This document shows, in pieces, positions 51,536 to 60,928 of a stretch of DNA of 64,000 nucleotides (its first letter is position 1; the number at the start of each line of letters is the position of its first letter). Where the stretch lies: the NCBI RefSeq assembly GCF_000876015.1, contig NZ_BBQM01000025.1, forward strand, positions 1-64,000. The letters run 5' to 3'. The stretch comes from Cupriavidus basilensis (lineage in GTDB: Bacteria > Pseudomonadota > Gammaproteobacteria > Burkholderiales > Burkholderiaceae). Position numbers and translations under genes: made by a program. Under the pieces are notes generated by a model. The model was given only the letters and a program-made list of their open reading frames with translations, did no database searches and was not told the origin of the DNA.

Positions 51536-54500
51536 TCAGCAAAAGTTGCGGCTGCTGGTTTCCAGACGACCCAGCATCGGCGACAGATCTACTACACGCT
51601 GCGCCACCAGGTGCCGCACCTCGCCTTCGCATTGCCATTGCCCGAAGACGCCGGCCAGGGTGGCGCCCAGCACTTCCTTGCGGTACCGCTCGAAGACATG
51701 GGGCCAGACGATGATGTTGACGACACCGGTCTCATCTTCCAGTGTCATGAAAATGACGCCGTTCGCCGTGGCGGGGCGCTGGCGTACCGTCACGATGCCG
51801 GCCGCGCGTGCGGTCTGGCGCGGCCGGTAGGTGGCCAGCTCGGCTGCCGGCGCGAAACGGCGGCCGGCCAGCGCCGCGCGCAGCAACGCCAGCGGGTGGC
51901 GCCGCAGGGTCAGACCCATGGCCCGGTAGTCGCCCACGATTTCTTCGCCCTCGGTCGCTGGCGCCAGTTCCGCCGGCGCCTCCGCCAGGTCAGCGGGCCG
52001 CAACAGGTCCTTGTCGGGCACCGCGGCGGCCGCCTGCCACAGGGCCTGCCTGCGCCCGCCGGTGAGCGAGGCCAGCGCGTTGCCGGCAGCCAGCGCTTGC
52101 AGGTCATGCCGATCCAGTGCGGCGCGCCGGGCCAGGTCTTTCGCATCGGAGAACCCGCGAATGGCGCGCGCCTCCTCGATGCGCTGCGCCGACTCGCGCC
52201 GCATCCCGCGCAAGAGGGAAAGGCCAAGGCGCACCGCAGGTAGAGGGTCTACGGCCGTGGCCTCGAGGACGGAGTCCCAGCCGCTAATCGACACGTCCGC
52301 CGGCAGCACCGTCACGTCGTGGCGCTTCGCATCCTGTACCAACTGCGAAGGGGTGTAGAAGCCCATCGGCTGGCTGTTCAGCAGCGCGCAAAGGAAGGCG
52401 GCCGGCTCATGGCGTTTCAGCCAGGCCGAGGCATAGACGAGCAGGGCGAAGCTGGCGGCATGACTCTCGGGGAAACCGTACTCGCCGAAGCCCTGGATCT
52501 GCCGGAAGATGCTTTCGGCGAATTCCAGATCGTAGCCGCGTGCGAGCATGCCGCTCACGATGCGTTCGTGGTACTGGCCGAGACCGCCTTTTCGCTTCCA
52601 CGCGGCCATCGCCCGGCGAAGCTGATCGGCCTCGCCGGCGGAGAAGCCGGCGGCAAGCATGGCCACCTGCATGACCTGTTCCTGGAAGATCGGTACACCG
52701 AGCGTGCGCGAGAGGGCCTTTTCCATATCGGCGCTCGGATAGGACACAGGCTCGAAGCCCTGGCGGCGGCGCAGGTAAGGGTGGACCATACCGCCCTGTA
52801 CCGGGCCCGGACGCACGATGGCCACCTCGATCACCAAGTCGTAGAAGGTGCGCGGCCGCAGGCGCGGCAACATCGACATCTGGGCGCGCGACTCCACCTG
52901 GAACACCCCGATGCTGTCGGCCCGGCACAGCATGTCGTAGGTCGCCGGATCCTCGGGCGGGATGTCCTGCAGTTCGAAGGCCTCGCCGCGCCGTGCCGAG
53001 ACCAGATCGAGCGCACGGCGAACGGCCGACAGCATGCCCAGTGCGAGCACGTCGACCTTGAGCAGGCCCAGCGCGTCCAGATCGTCTTTGTCCCACTGGA
53101 TCACGCTGCGGTCGGGCATGGCGGCGTTCTCGATCGGCACCAGGCGCGACAGCTTGTCCTTGGCGAACACGAAGCCGCCCGAGTGCTGCGACAGGTGACG
53201 CGGGAAGCCAAGCAACTGCGTTGCCATACTGGCCCAGCGCTGGGTGAGTTCGGCGTCGGTGTCCAGCCCGCATTCTGCGAAGCGCAGCAGCAGGTCGGCC
53301 TTTCCATCGAACCAGTGATGTGCCTTGGCAACCATGTCAACGATGGCCGGATCGACGCCCAGCGCCTTGCCGGCCTCCCGCAGGGCGCCACGGGGGCGAT
53401 AGGTGGCCACCGCCGCGGCCAGGGCGGCGCGGTTGCGCCCGTACTTGCGGTATAGGTACTGGATGACTTCCTCACGCCGCTGGTGCTCGAAGTCCACGTC
53501 GATATCGGGCGGTTCGCCGCGCTCCTTCGAGATGAATCGCTCGAACAGCAGATTGCCGCGCGCGGGGTCGACCTCGGTGATGCCGAGGCAATAGCAGACT
53601 GCCGAGTTCGCGGCCGAGCCGCGCCCCTGGCACAGGATGCCGTTCGATCGGGCGAAGCGCACGATGTCGTAGACGGTCAGGAAGTAGGGCTCGTAGTGCA
53701 TCTCCGCGATCAGGGCCAACTCGTGCTCCAACTGCGTCTGGACCGCGAGCGGGATGCCCTTGGGGAAGCGGCGGTTCGCGCCGATGTAGGCCTCCTCGCG
53801 CAGGTACTCGGTCGGAGGCCGGCCGTCGGGTACCAGCTCATCCGGATACTCATACCGCAGTTCATCCAACGAGAACCGGCAGAGGTTCGCGATGTGTACG
53901 GACTCGGTGAGCAGCCGGTGTGGATAGACGTTGGCCAACCGCAGTTGCGAGCGCAGATGCTGTTCCGCGTTCGGCGTGAGATCGTAGCCACACTGAGCCA
54001 CGGGCTTGCCCAGGCGGATGGCGGTCAGCAGGTCCAGCAATGGCTTGCGCGAACGCACGTGCATGAGGACGTTGCCCGTGGCCACCAGCCGCAGGTGGTG
54101 ATCCGCCGCAGTCTGTTCGACGCCGGCGCGGTGGATGTCGTCCATCGGCCGGTAGAGCAGGTTGAGCGCCATCCAGGCCCGGCCGGCGAAGGTGGTAGAG
54201 ATCCACGCGGCCTGGCTGCCGAGTTTCTCCGCCGGCGCGCAGTACTCCGGTGTGAAAACGATCAGACAGTCAGGCAGGCCGCGCAGATGGGAGTAGGGTG
54301 GTTCGGGGGAGGCCAGATCCCGCAGGGTTAGCTGGTAGCTACCTTTCGCCGCACGCATGCGGCCGAGCGTGATCAGCTCGCACAGATTGCCGTAGCCTGC
54401 ACGGTTGCGGGCCAGCGCAACGAAGGATAAGGCCGTGCCGCCATCGGCATTGACGAGACGGAAGGAGGCGCCGACGAGGAGTCTCAGGCCGTGCTGCTTG

Positions 54501-54691
54501 GCAACGGTGTGCGCGCGCACGATGCCGGCCAGAGAGCATTCGTCGGTGATCGCCAGCGCGTGGTAGCCCAGTTGTACCGCGCGCTCGGCCAGCTCCTCGG
54601 CGCGGGAGGCGCCCTGCAGGAAAGAGAAATTCGAAAGGCAGTGCAACTCGGCGTAGTCGGGAAGCCCGCCGCCGGAAGAAGTGGGCAACAT
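51536..54691 (-). CDS. dnaE2: Error-prone DNA polymerase DnaE2
   Basis: A 1051-residue C-family polymerase (ImuC). The PHP domain starts at the N-terminus (YAELHCLSNFSFLQGASRAE) and the polymerase core has PDIDVDFEHQRREEVIQYL with the catalytic Asp pair and GRGSAANSAVCYCLGITEVD. It ends in LSPMLGRLETSS, the normal DnaE2 C-terminus, so the island did not truncate it. The start is the ATG at 54691; a longer frame overlaps imuB. With ImuA and ImuB it performs SOS translesion synthesis. Confidence 0.95.
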   Translation of the reverse strand: MLPTSSGGGLPDYAELHCLSNFSFLQGASRAEELAERAVQLGYHALAITDECSLAGIVRAHTVAKQHGLRLLVGASFRLVNADGGTALSFVALARNRAGYGNLCELITLGRMRAAKGSYQLTLRDLASPEPPYSHLRGLPDCLIVFTPEYCAPAEKLGSQAAWISTTFAGRAWMALNLLYRPMDDIHRAGVEQTAADHHLRLVATGNVLMHVRSRKPLLDLLTAIRLGKPVAQCGYDLTPNAEQHLRSQLRLANVYPHRLLTESVHIANLCRFSLDELRYEYPDELVPDGRPPTEYLREEAYIGANRRFPKGIPLAVQTQLEHELALIAEMHYEPYFLTVYDIVRFARSNGILCQGRGSAANSAVCYCLGITEVDPARGNLLFERFISKERGEPPDIDVDFEHQRREEVIQYLYRKYGRNRAALAAAVATYRPRGALREAGKALGVDPAIVDMVAKAHHWFDGKADLLLRFAECGLDTDAELTQRWASMATQLLGFPRHLSQHSGGFVFAKDKLSRLVPIENAAMPDRSVIQWDKDDLDALGLLKVDVLALGMLSAVRRALDLVSARRGEAFELQDIPPEDPATYDMLCRADSIGVFQVESRAQMSMLPRLRPRTFYDLVIEVAIVRPGPVQGGMVHPYLRRRQGFEPVSYPSADMEKALSRTLGVPIFQEQVMQVAMLAAGFSAGEADQLRRAMAAWKRKGGLGQYHERIVSGMLARGYDLEFAESIFRQIQGFGEYGFPESHAASFALLVYASAWLKRHEPAAFLCALLNSQPMGFYTPSQLVQDAKRHDVTVLPADVSISGWDSVLEATAVDPLPAVRLGLSLLRGMRRESAQRIEEARAIRGFSDAKDLARRAALDRHDLQALAAGNALASLTGGRRQALWQAAAAVPDKDLLRPADLAEAPAELAPATEGEEIVGDYRAMGLTLRRHPLALLRAALAGRRFAPAAELATYRPRQTARAAGIVTVRQRPATANGVIFMTLEDETGVVNIIVWPHVFERYRKEVLGATLAGVFGQWQCEGEVRHLVAQRVVDLSPMLGRLETSSRNFC

Positions 54692-54698
54692 GGCTCGA

Positions 54699-56162
54699 TC
54701 ACCCGAACAGCCCGTGCAGGTACCAGCGTGCGGCGTCGCCTTCGCGACTGCCCATGCGCTCCTGAAAGATCCAGTAGCAGGCATGGTCGCGGCCCTCGGC
54801 CACATAGTAGTCACGCGTGACCACCTCGCCTGCCCACCATCCTGCCTCGATGCGCTCTGGCGGGGACACCATGCGCAGCGGGGACCCATAGTAGGGGCGA
54901 TGCTCGCGCTCGAGCAGGGGGATCGGCTGGTCCAGCAGCCAGACCGGCCGAGGCAAAGCCGGCGCGGCGGCTCCGGCCGGGATCTTGTCCGTCACGGGCA
55001 CCCAGGCGTTCGCGACGGCGGGCCGGTAGTCGGGCTGCAGCGCCGGCTGCAGGACGCGATCCGCGCCCAGTCGCGCGACGAGCAGCTCCAGCAGCCGGGT
55101 GTGGTCCTCCGGCGTGCCGCTCGGTTCAGGGAACAGGCTTTGGCTCGGCGGGGCCAGCGGCTGGGTATCGATGGCGGCCAATTGCACGGCGATCATGGGC
55201 GCGTCGACGCTCAGCCGTGCCAGCCGCTCGCGCAGCAGGCGGACCAGGTGATCGGCATGCCAGTTCGGCTCGGCCAAGGCGATCTCCACGACCGTCGGCG
55301 GGATCGCCTCCCGACCCCGCTCATGATGCAGGGACACGGCAAAGCGCGTGATGGCCAGGTGCCGCGCCGTGAGCCAGCCGATCAGCTGCTCGATCAACCC
55401 GGAGGCATAGGCCAGGGTGGCCTCCACATGCTCGATACGGTCGGGCAGGTCCACCCTCGCGGAAAACTCCGGCGGCGCCTCCAGCCAGTCGAACACTTCC
55501 GCTGCCTCGCCCAGTGCGCGGTCGAGCGCTTCGTTGATGGCGGCGCCGCAGCGCCGCTGCAGGCCGGCCCGCGGCAGGCGGCGCAAGTCGCCCAGAGTGC
55601 GGCAACCCAGGCCGTCCAACCACTCGGCATGGATACGTGCGGCCGGCAGGGTTGCAGCGGGGAGGGCGCCCAGCCGACGGCCGAGGCGGGTTGTCTTGAG
55701 CGACACGCCGCCGCCAGCGCGCGCGAGGAGCCATGCGGCCTGCGCTGTGGACGCGCACCCGGTCACCACGGTATAGCCCAGCGCGTCGGCGGTCGCACGC
55801 ATGCGCGCGCGTAGCCGACGGGCACCACCGAAGAGCCGCAGGCTCGCGGAGACGTCGACCAGCACGGCGTCTTCCTCGGCGCCCACGACACACGGTGAAA
55901 ACTGCAGGAGGGCGAGGGCCAGCGCACGCAGGCCCTCCGCCTCTCGCGCCGGGTCGCGCTCGATGAGCACGGTTTGCGGCGCGATCGTCTGCACGCCGCC
56001 GCGGCGCATATGCGGCCGCACGCCGGCGGCGCTGGCCAGCGGCGAGGCGTGGTGTACACGGTCCTTGTCGAGGACTGCCACGGCCAGCTCAGTGGACCAA
56101 CGAGGCCGGAACACTTCGAGGCATAGGCGCGGCAGGCGCAGGCAGATCCACAGGCGATGCAT
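54699..56162 (-). CDS. imuB: Y-family-like polymerase accessory protein ImuB
   Basis: A 487-residue ImuB. It starts MHRLWICLRLPRLCLEVFRP and has the Y-family fold pattern (CVVGAEEDAVLVDVSASLRL, LDGLGCRTLGDLRRLPRAGL). ImuB lacks polymerase activity and bridges DnaE2 with the beta clamp. The start was set at 56162; this overlaps the imuA end by 74 bases. Eight bases separate it from dnaE2. Confidence 0.93.
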   Translation of the reverse strand: MHRLWICLRLPRLCLEVFRPRWSTELAVAVLDKDRVHHASPLASAAGVRPHMRRGGVQTIAPQTVLIERDPAREAEGLRALALALLQFSPCVVGAEEDAVLVDVSASLRLFGGARRLRARMRATADALGYTVVTGCASTAQAAWLLARAGGGVSLKTTRLGRRLGALPAATLPAARIHAEWLDGLGCRTLGDLRRLPRAGLQRRCGAAINEALDRALGEAAEVFDWLEAPPEFSARVDLPDRIEHVEATLAYASGLIEQLIGWLTARHLAITRFAVSLHHERGREAIPPTVVEIALAEPNWHADHLVRLLRERLARLSVDAPMIAVQLAAIDTQPLAPPSQSLFPEPSGTPEDHTRLLELLVARLGADRVLQPALQPDYRPAVANAWVPVTDKIPAGAAAPALPRPVWLLDQPIPLLEREHRPYYGSPLRMVSPPERIEAGWWAGEVVTRDYYVAEGRDHACYWIFQERMGSREGDAARWYLHGLFG

Positions 56163-56790
56163 GACGGCGAAGCAGGATGGGCGAGGGCGCCAGCGGAACA
56201 AAGACGGGCTTGTCCTGCTGCGGGCCGCGGCGCTTGAAGAAGGTAAGATCGGCGCCACCAGCTGCTGGGACGATGCCGACCCGTAGCGGCGCCGGTGACG
56301 CGTCTCGCGCGCAGGCGAGAGGGCGTATGAGGTAGAACAGCGCTTCGCCCGACTGCGCGGCCAGGTGTAGCCGGCGCAGGGCATCGTTGCGCATGTGCTG
56401 CTGCCACAGCAACACCGCGCCGCAGGTGCCAGCGCGCAGCATCTGCTCCGTGGCCCAGAGGGCATCGGCGGTACGTTCAGCGCGCACCCAAAGCAATTGC
56501 CGAGGGGGCAGACCCCAATTGGCGAAGGCCAGCGCCTGAGGCGAATGCGGGGGCTGTATCAGCGCGACGGGGCGCGTACTTGCCATCAGGGCCGGTCGTA
56601 GCAGGCGCAGCTCGCCGACGCCGGGCTGCTGGACCAGCATTTCCACCAGTGTGCTGGCTGGCCAGCCGCCGCCGGGGAGTTCACCGACCAGTTCCTGGTA
56701 GCCCGTGGGCACGGTACGGCCAACTGCCCGGGCGAGCTGGGACGCACGCCAAAGGGCAGGGTGAATGGACTCGGGGAGAGGAATGGGCAT
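56089..56790 (-). CDS. imuA: ImuA (SulA/RecA-like SOS mutagenesis protein)
   Basis: A 233-residue ImuA with YQELVGELPGGGWPASTLVE at the N-terminus, the position of the degenerate RecA-like nucleotide fold, and the pattern PVALIQPPHSPQALAFANWG. First gene of the imuA-imuB-dnaE2 operon, directly behind the LexA box. Confidence 0.92.
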   Translation of the reverse strand: MPIPLPESIHPALWRASQLARAVGRTVPTGYQELVGELPGGGWPASTLVEMLVQQPGVGELRLLRPALMASTRPVALIQPPHSPQALAFANWGLPPRQLLWVRAERTADALWATEQMLRAGTCGAVLLWQQHMRNDALRRLHLAAQSGEALFYLIRPLACARDASPAPLRVGIVPAAGGADLTFFKRRGPQQDKPVFVPLAPSPILLRRHASPVDLPAPAAPMPRSVPASLVH

Positions 56791-56823
56791 GGCTGGTTTC
56801 GGAGCAATCTGTAAACCAGTCTA

Positions 56824-56839
56824 CTGTATATTTATACAG
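56824..56839 (-). promoter_or_regulatory. LexA box of the imuA-imuB-dnaE2 operon
   Basis: CTGTATATTTATACAG, an exact CTGT-N8-ACAG SOS box with AT-rich centre, 34 bases before the imuA start. It predicts DNA-damage induction of the whole cassette. Confidence 0.93.
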
Positions 56840-57071
56840 TGGTCACTCAAAAGCAGAAAGATGCCCTAAGCACCATATTGCCAGTTCGTTTGGTGACGAA
56901 GACAGCATTTCATCAAACTTGATAGTCCTGAAGGGGGATGGAGCGGGGAAAGGCCCGCTGCTACAGTCGCCCGCGCACACTCCTCGCGCTCGGGCCGTAT
57001 CCTCAGTCGGAACAGGGCCCCGGCACGCCGCCGGCGTGCGCTCGCCAACAAATAAAAACGGGTCAGGTCAC

Positions 57072-59072
57072 ATGTTCCACGGTCTTCGTGCCGGCGCGCG
57101 CTCTCGCGCGGCCGGCCTGTTCACGCTCGCGCTTGCCGCGGGCCTGCTGTCCGCCTGCGGCAGCGACGAATCCCCATCTCCCCCCGCCGCCCAGGCGCCC
57201 GCCAGCCGGCTGGTGGTCGACACCGGCACGGCCGCGCCCGCGCAGGGCGGCACGCTGACGCTGAAAGCCACGCTGCTCGGCGCCGATGGCCAGGAGGTCA
57301 AGGGCGCGAAATTCGCGTGGTCGTCGTCCAACGAAGCGGTCGCAGTCGTCATTTCGGCTTCCGACCAGGCGCCGGCGGCGGCCAGCATGATGCAGCCGGT
57401 CGGCACCTATGCGTCGGTGCGCATGCTGGCGCCGGGCGAGGTCGACATCGTCGCCACGGCGACGCTGCCCGACGGCAGCCAGGCCACCAGCACCACGCAC
57501 CTGGCGGTGCAGGCGCCGGCGGCGAAGACCTATGCGCTGGCGCTGTCGCCGTCCACGCTGACGGTCAACTATGGCGCGGCGGCGCAGGTCGTCACGGCGG
57601 TGGTGCGGCGCTCGGACGGCGTGGATGGTGCGGCGGACCTGACGAACTGGTCGTGGAACGTGGACAACGCCACCTTCGCCGCCGTGCCGGCGGCGGACAG
57701 CCACTCGGCGCAGGTTTCCACCACGGGCACGCTGGCCGGCACGGGCCAGCTCACCGCGTGCGCCAGCACGCCGGCGGGCGACCGGCTGTGCGCCAACGCG
57801 GCGCTGGCGCGGCCGCTGGTGGCACTGCCGTCGATCGCGTTCTCGGTGCCCTCGCTGAACGTGAAGCCGGGCCGTACCGGCACCGTGACGGCGACGCTGA
57901 CCGACGGGCCGGGCGCCGACCTGGCCAGCCGGGCCACGCTGGCCTGGTCGATTCAGCAAAGCGGTACGGCCGCTTCCATCGTCAGCATGCCCACCAGCAC
58001 CGGCGTGATGATCGGTCTCGACGCCGCGCAGACCGGCAACTATGCCGCGACGCTGACGCTGACCGCGACCTACCCGGACGGCCGCACCAACAGCAGCACG
58101 CTGCCGCTGACGTCCACGGGTGCGTGGAGCCGCCTGCCGGATGCGCCGATCGCCAGCCCGTCGCTCGTCAGCCTGGCGATCGACGGCACGCGCGTGTGGC
58201 GGCTGACCGCCGACGGCAGCCAGCCGGCGCGGCTGGAGCGCTTCGGCGTGGCCGGCGACGGACCCGCCGAGCCCGCCGCGGCATTGCCGGCGGCGGCGCA
58301 AGGCATGTGGCTGGCGGCGGATACGGACCCGGCGAATTCGGCGGTGGTGGTGCAACTGGGCGCCGATGGCGCGAGCGTGCCGTTCGGCAGCTTCGACGCG
58401 GCCTTCGCCAATCCGCGCGCGGATTTCACGTTGACGGGATGCGCGCAGTATGCGGCCAGCCCGACCGCGGGGCGTGCCTTTGTGAAGGCAACTGGTGGCA
58501 CCGGCATTGTCTCGGCGGGCTGGTGTGTCACTTCCGGGGCGTGGTGGTGGCAGCCTGTGGGCGGAGGAGCGACCGTGAACAATTTCATCAGGGCGGTGCC
58601 GATCCTCGAAGGGCGTCCATTTCCTGGCGGTGGTGGCTTGGCGATCGAGGCAGATGGGTCACGCTACGTAATGCAGTCGGATGGCTCCCAGATCTGGGAT
58701 GGCAGCGTCCAGGCTCCCCTTGCCTGGGGCGCTGTCTCCTCCGGCGCTATCGATGAAAATGCGCCGCTCTACGGTTATGTGGGCGGAAACGGAATCGTTG
58801 TCAGCCCCGGTTCGTCCCTGCCTTATGTCACCTTCGTGCCCTCGGCGCCGCCCCTGATCAAGCTGAGTGCCATCCCGCATTTCGTGATCGGCCTCCCAGC
58901 GTCCTGGTCCGCTCTCGTCGTCGCCAATACGGACGGCACCACGCCGACGATGCTCGCGCTGCCCGGCAATGCATTCGGGCTGGATTTCGCGGGCGCTGTC
59001 GACGCTAACGGCAAGCTGCGCATCGCCGCGCGCCTCGCGGACGGCTCGGTGTGGGTCTACGACCAGCCTTGA
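57072..59072 (+). CDS. Ig-like-domain lipoprotein
   Basis: A 666-residue lipoprotein: signal peptide with lipobox LLSACGSD (Cys34 or so), a Pro/Ala linker, then at least three Ig-like (Big-2-type) repeats to ~350 (GGTLTLKATLLGADGQEVKG, LALSPSTLTVNYGAAAQVVT, GRTGTVTATLTDGPGADLAS), and a C-terminal beta-propeller-like half (WSRLPDAPIASPSLVSLAID, ...LADGSVWVYDQ). The 5' two-thirds are strongly GC-rich; the last ~500 bases are less so. Probably outer-membrane anchored; function unknown. The ATG at 57072 is chosen because it begins the signal peptide. Confidence 0.8.
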   Translation: MFHGLRAGARSRAAGLFTLALAAGLLSACGSDESPSPPAAQAPASRLVVDTGTAAPAQGGTLTLKATLLGADGQEVKGAKFAWSSSNEAVAVVISASDQAPAAASMMQPVGTYASVRMLAPGEVDIVATATLPDGSQATSTTHLAVQAPAAKTYALALSPSTLTVNYGAAAQVVTAVVRRSDGVDGAADLTNWSWNVDNATFAAVPAADSHSAQVSTTGTLAGTGQLTACASTPAGDRLCANAALARPLVALPSIAFSVPSLNVKPGRTGTVTATLTDGPGADLASRATLAWSIQQSGTAASIVSMPTSTGVMIGLDAAQTGNYAATLTLTATYPDGRTNSSTLPLTSTGAWSRLPDAPIASPSLVSLAIDGTRVWRLTADGSQPARLERFGVAGDGPAEPAAALPAAAQGMWLAADTDPANSAVVVQLGADGASVPFGSFDAAFANPRADFTLTGCAQYAASPTAGRAFVKATGGTGIVSAGWCVTSGAWWWQPVGGGATVNNFIRAVPILEGRPFPGGGGLAIEADGSRYVMQSDGSQIWDGSVQAPLAWGAVSSGAIDENAPLYGYVGGNGIVVSPGSSLPYVTFVPSAPPLIKLSAIPHFVIGLPASWSALVVANTDGTTPTMLALPGNAFGLDFAGAVDANGKLRIAARLADGSVWVYDQP

Positions 59073-59185
59073 TATAGCGGCTGGCGCGCAGATTGGTCCT
59101 TTTCCTCGAGCGTTGCGCTCCAATAGCCGCTGGAGATCGCAAGTCTCTACCGCACCGGCCGGCCGCCGGCACTTCAGTGAGAGTT

Positions 59186-59722
59186 ATGCAAAGCATCATC
59201 TTTCCGGGCAACACGCGCCAGCCCTGCCAGGCGCGCTATGGCGTTCTCCATATCAAAGAGAGCGGCACACGCATTGCACAGATCGTCGTCGTACAGAGCG
59301 ACAAAGACGCCCATATGGGCACTAGCCTGTGGAACACCGATGAAGGGCGGAATCTCGTACTCAATCGCATTCTGGAGACGGATCTACAGGGCGTTCGAAT
59401 CGAGTACATCAGATTCGCAACGGTCATCCATTCGAGCGGCGTCCTCCACGCAATCGACCTTCCCATCGAGGTCGATATCGACGACTACGTCGCGAAGGGT
59501 AATCGCCATGACGTAGGCCAGGCACTTGCGCAAGATTGGATCGGTGTCTTGCGAAACCTCGTTGGGCGGGGCAATAAGCAATATGGAATCTGGAGCGGCG
59601 ATGTCGTGGGGGGCTGTGCTCGGTTCTACATGGACTTCGAAGAGCGAAAATTCATCGACCCAGCGATTGCGCGCGAGTGGCTTAAGGCTCTTGGTTTCCC
59701 CCATGAAATCGTAGCGTCGTGA
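59186..59722 (+). CDS. Hypothetical protein
   Basis: A 178-residue soluble acidic protein (MQSIIFPGNTRQPCQARYGV ... GVRIEYIRFATVIHSSGVLH ... GLFPHEIVAS-like end). GAGAG precedes the ATG at 59186. No recognised family. It could be an immunity or accessory protein, but nothing near it supports a specific role. Confidence 0.6.
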   Translation: MQSIIFPGNTRQPCQARYGVLHIKESGTRIAQIVVVQSDKDAHMGTSLWNTDEGRNLVLNRILETDLQGVRIEYIRFATVIHSSGVLHAIDLPIEVDIDDYVAKGNRHDVGQALAQDWIGVLRNLVGRGNKQYGIWSGDVVGGCARFYMDFEERKFIDPAIAREWLKALGFPHEIVAS

Positions 59723-60319
59723 GCACCTGCGCGGCTCGACAGCGAGGCGGGCTGCCGATGGACTACGCGGCGGTCCACAACCCGGAACAGTAGTTGCCCC
59801 CCGCTGCGCCTACGAAGGAATCCATCAGATAACGAAGAGCATGTCGCGCTTTCACTGGAAGCGCCGTTGAAGCAGGAAAAGGCAGTGAGGTGGCCGCGTT
59901 GTTCGGATTCGTACCTGCGCTGGATGCAGTGGAAAAGGGCGCACATGCTGGCGCGGAGAGTCCACGCAGCAAAGAAGCGTTCCGAAGGGTATTTGGCGCG
60001 AACTTGGCAGGTTAAAAGGGTGCCGCCGTGGAGGGGCGCCATTCCGGAGCTTGCCGATCTTGCGTACTGTTACACAACGCAAAACCTTATCCGGTGTCCC
60101 TCATGTAGCGACCGCGTCTGAGACAGGCGCGGCCCCCGCGAACAGCCCGGCGACTTTCTGTCGTCACGGCGGCCCCTTGACTATATCGCAAGAGCCCTGG
60201 AGCCCTCCAATCCGCGCTCCTGTAGGAGTTTTCGTTACTCGTAACGAAAACCCCACGCCGCGACTCGGGAAAAGTGCGGAGATGGCAGAATGGTTAACGT
60301 TTTAACCTCTGGAAACCTC
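59723..60319. other. Gap with a long palindrome
   Basis: About 600 bases. A plus-strand frame at 59867-60121 has weak coding character and is not called. The supported item is the 24-bp palindrome at 60228-60251. Confidence 0.4.
60228..60251. promoter_or_regulatory. Long palindrome, candidate operator
   Basis: GTTTTCGTTAC-TC-GTAACGAAAAC, perfect 11-bp arms, 68 bases upstream of the gene at 60320. No T-run follows. The shape suits a dimeric repressor site controlling that gene. Confidence 0.55.
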
Positions 60320-60928
60320 ATGCCATTCTCTGATCTTGAAACTGACCGTATTTCGATTGTCAAGGCTGATGGGCAGCGTTTTGACGGGCTGAAAGCGAGT
60401 GTTCAGGGCAGCAAAATCTTCATGACGGGCAGTAAGCCCTTGGTTGAGCCTGGTGACATGATCGTCTGCGCTCGATCCAACGGTTCTGAGGAGTCCTACC
60501 GTGTCCTGGACCCTGGTTTTCATGAAGACTTCCACGGCATCCCGGCCGGCTACCAGATGAGCGTGCAGAAGCTGGGAGTGCTGCCCAAACCGGGAGCGCC
60601 GGGGAACACGACCTACAACTTTCACGGGGCGAATTCCCGAGTCAATGTCCAGTCCGTGGATAACTCAACCAACGTCGCCGGCATCGATCCCACGCTTCAG
60701 GCCGCGTTGCAGCACCTCGTTTCCGCGATTGAGCGTGCTGGCCTTACCGCAGACGGTCGGCGCGACGCCCTGGAGATTGTGGAAGGTGTGACCGCACAAT
60801 GTGAAAGCCCCAAACCGTCCCGTGCCATCGTTGGCGCGCTTCTGAAGGGTCTTCCTGCGGTTGCCGAGATCGCCAAGGCAGGCGAGGCAGTCTTGGGCTT
60901 CATCGGGGCCGCGCAGTCCCAGTTCTGA
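60320..60928 (+). CDS. Hypothetical protein
   Basis: A 202-residue protein: a beta-rich N-terminal half (RISIVKADGQRFDGLKASVQ, EPGDMIVCARSNGSEESYRV), an Asn-rich linker (NTTYNFHGANSRVNVQSVDN), and a helical C-terminus (LQHLVSAIERAGLTADGRRD). The linker/helix part resembles the C-terminal regions of some small defence or abortive-infection-associated proteins, but I cannot name a family. An ATG at 60290 is an alternative start. The palindrome upstream suggests regulated expression. Confidence 0.65.
   Translation: MPFSDLETDRISIVKADGQRFDGLKASVQGSKIFMTGSKPLVEPGDMIVCARSNGSEESYRVLDPGFHEDFHGIPAGYQMSVQKLGVLPKPGAPGNTTYNFHGANSRVNVQSVDNSTNVAGIDPTLQAALQHLVSAIERAGLTADGRRDALEIVEGVTAQCESPKPSRAIVGALLKGLPAVAEIAKAGEAVLGFIGAAQSQF

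Noticed and set aside
51176-53455. Rightward frames of 355 and 378 codons opposite dnaE2
   Set aside because: Shadow frames with no motifs; dnaE2 is unmistakable on the other strand.
57317-58756. Second long rightward frame (479 codons) inside the Ig-like lipoprotein gene
   Set aside because: Gly/Arg-rich composition typical of an out-of-frame read; the lipoprotein frame has a signal peptide and repeats.
60276-60300. tRNA-like start (GGAGATGGCAGAATGGTTAA)
   Set aside because: Resembles the D-arm start of a tRNA, but no anticodon arm, T-arm (GGTTCGA) or acceptor pairing follows.
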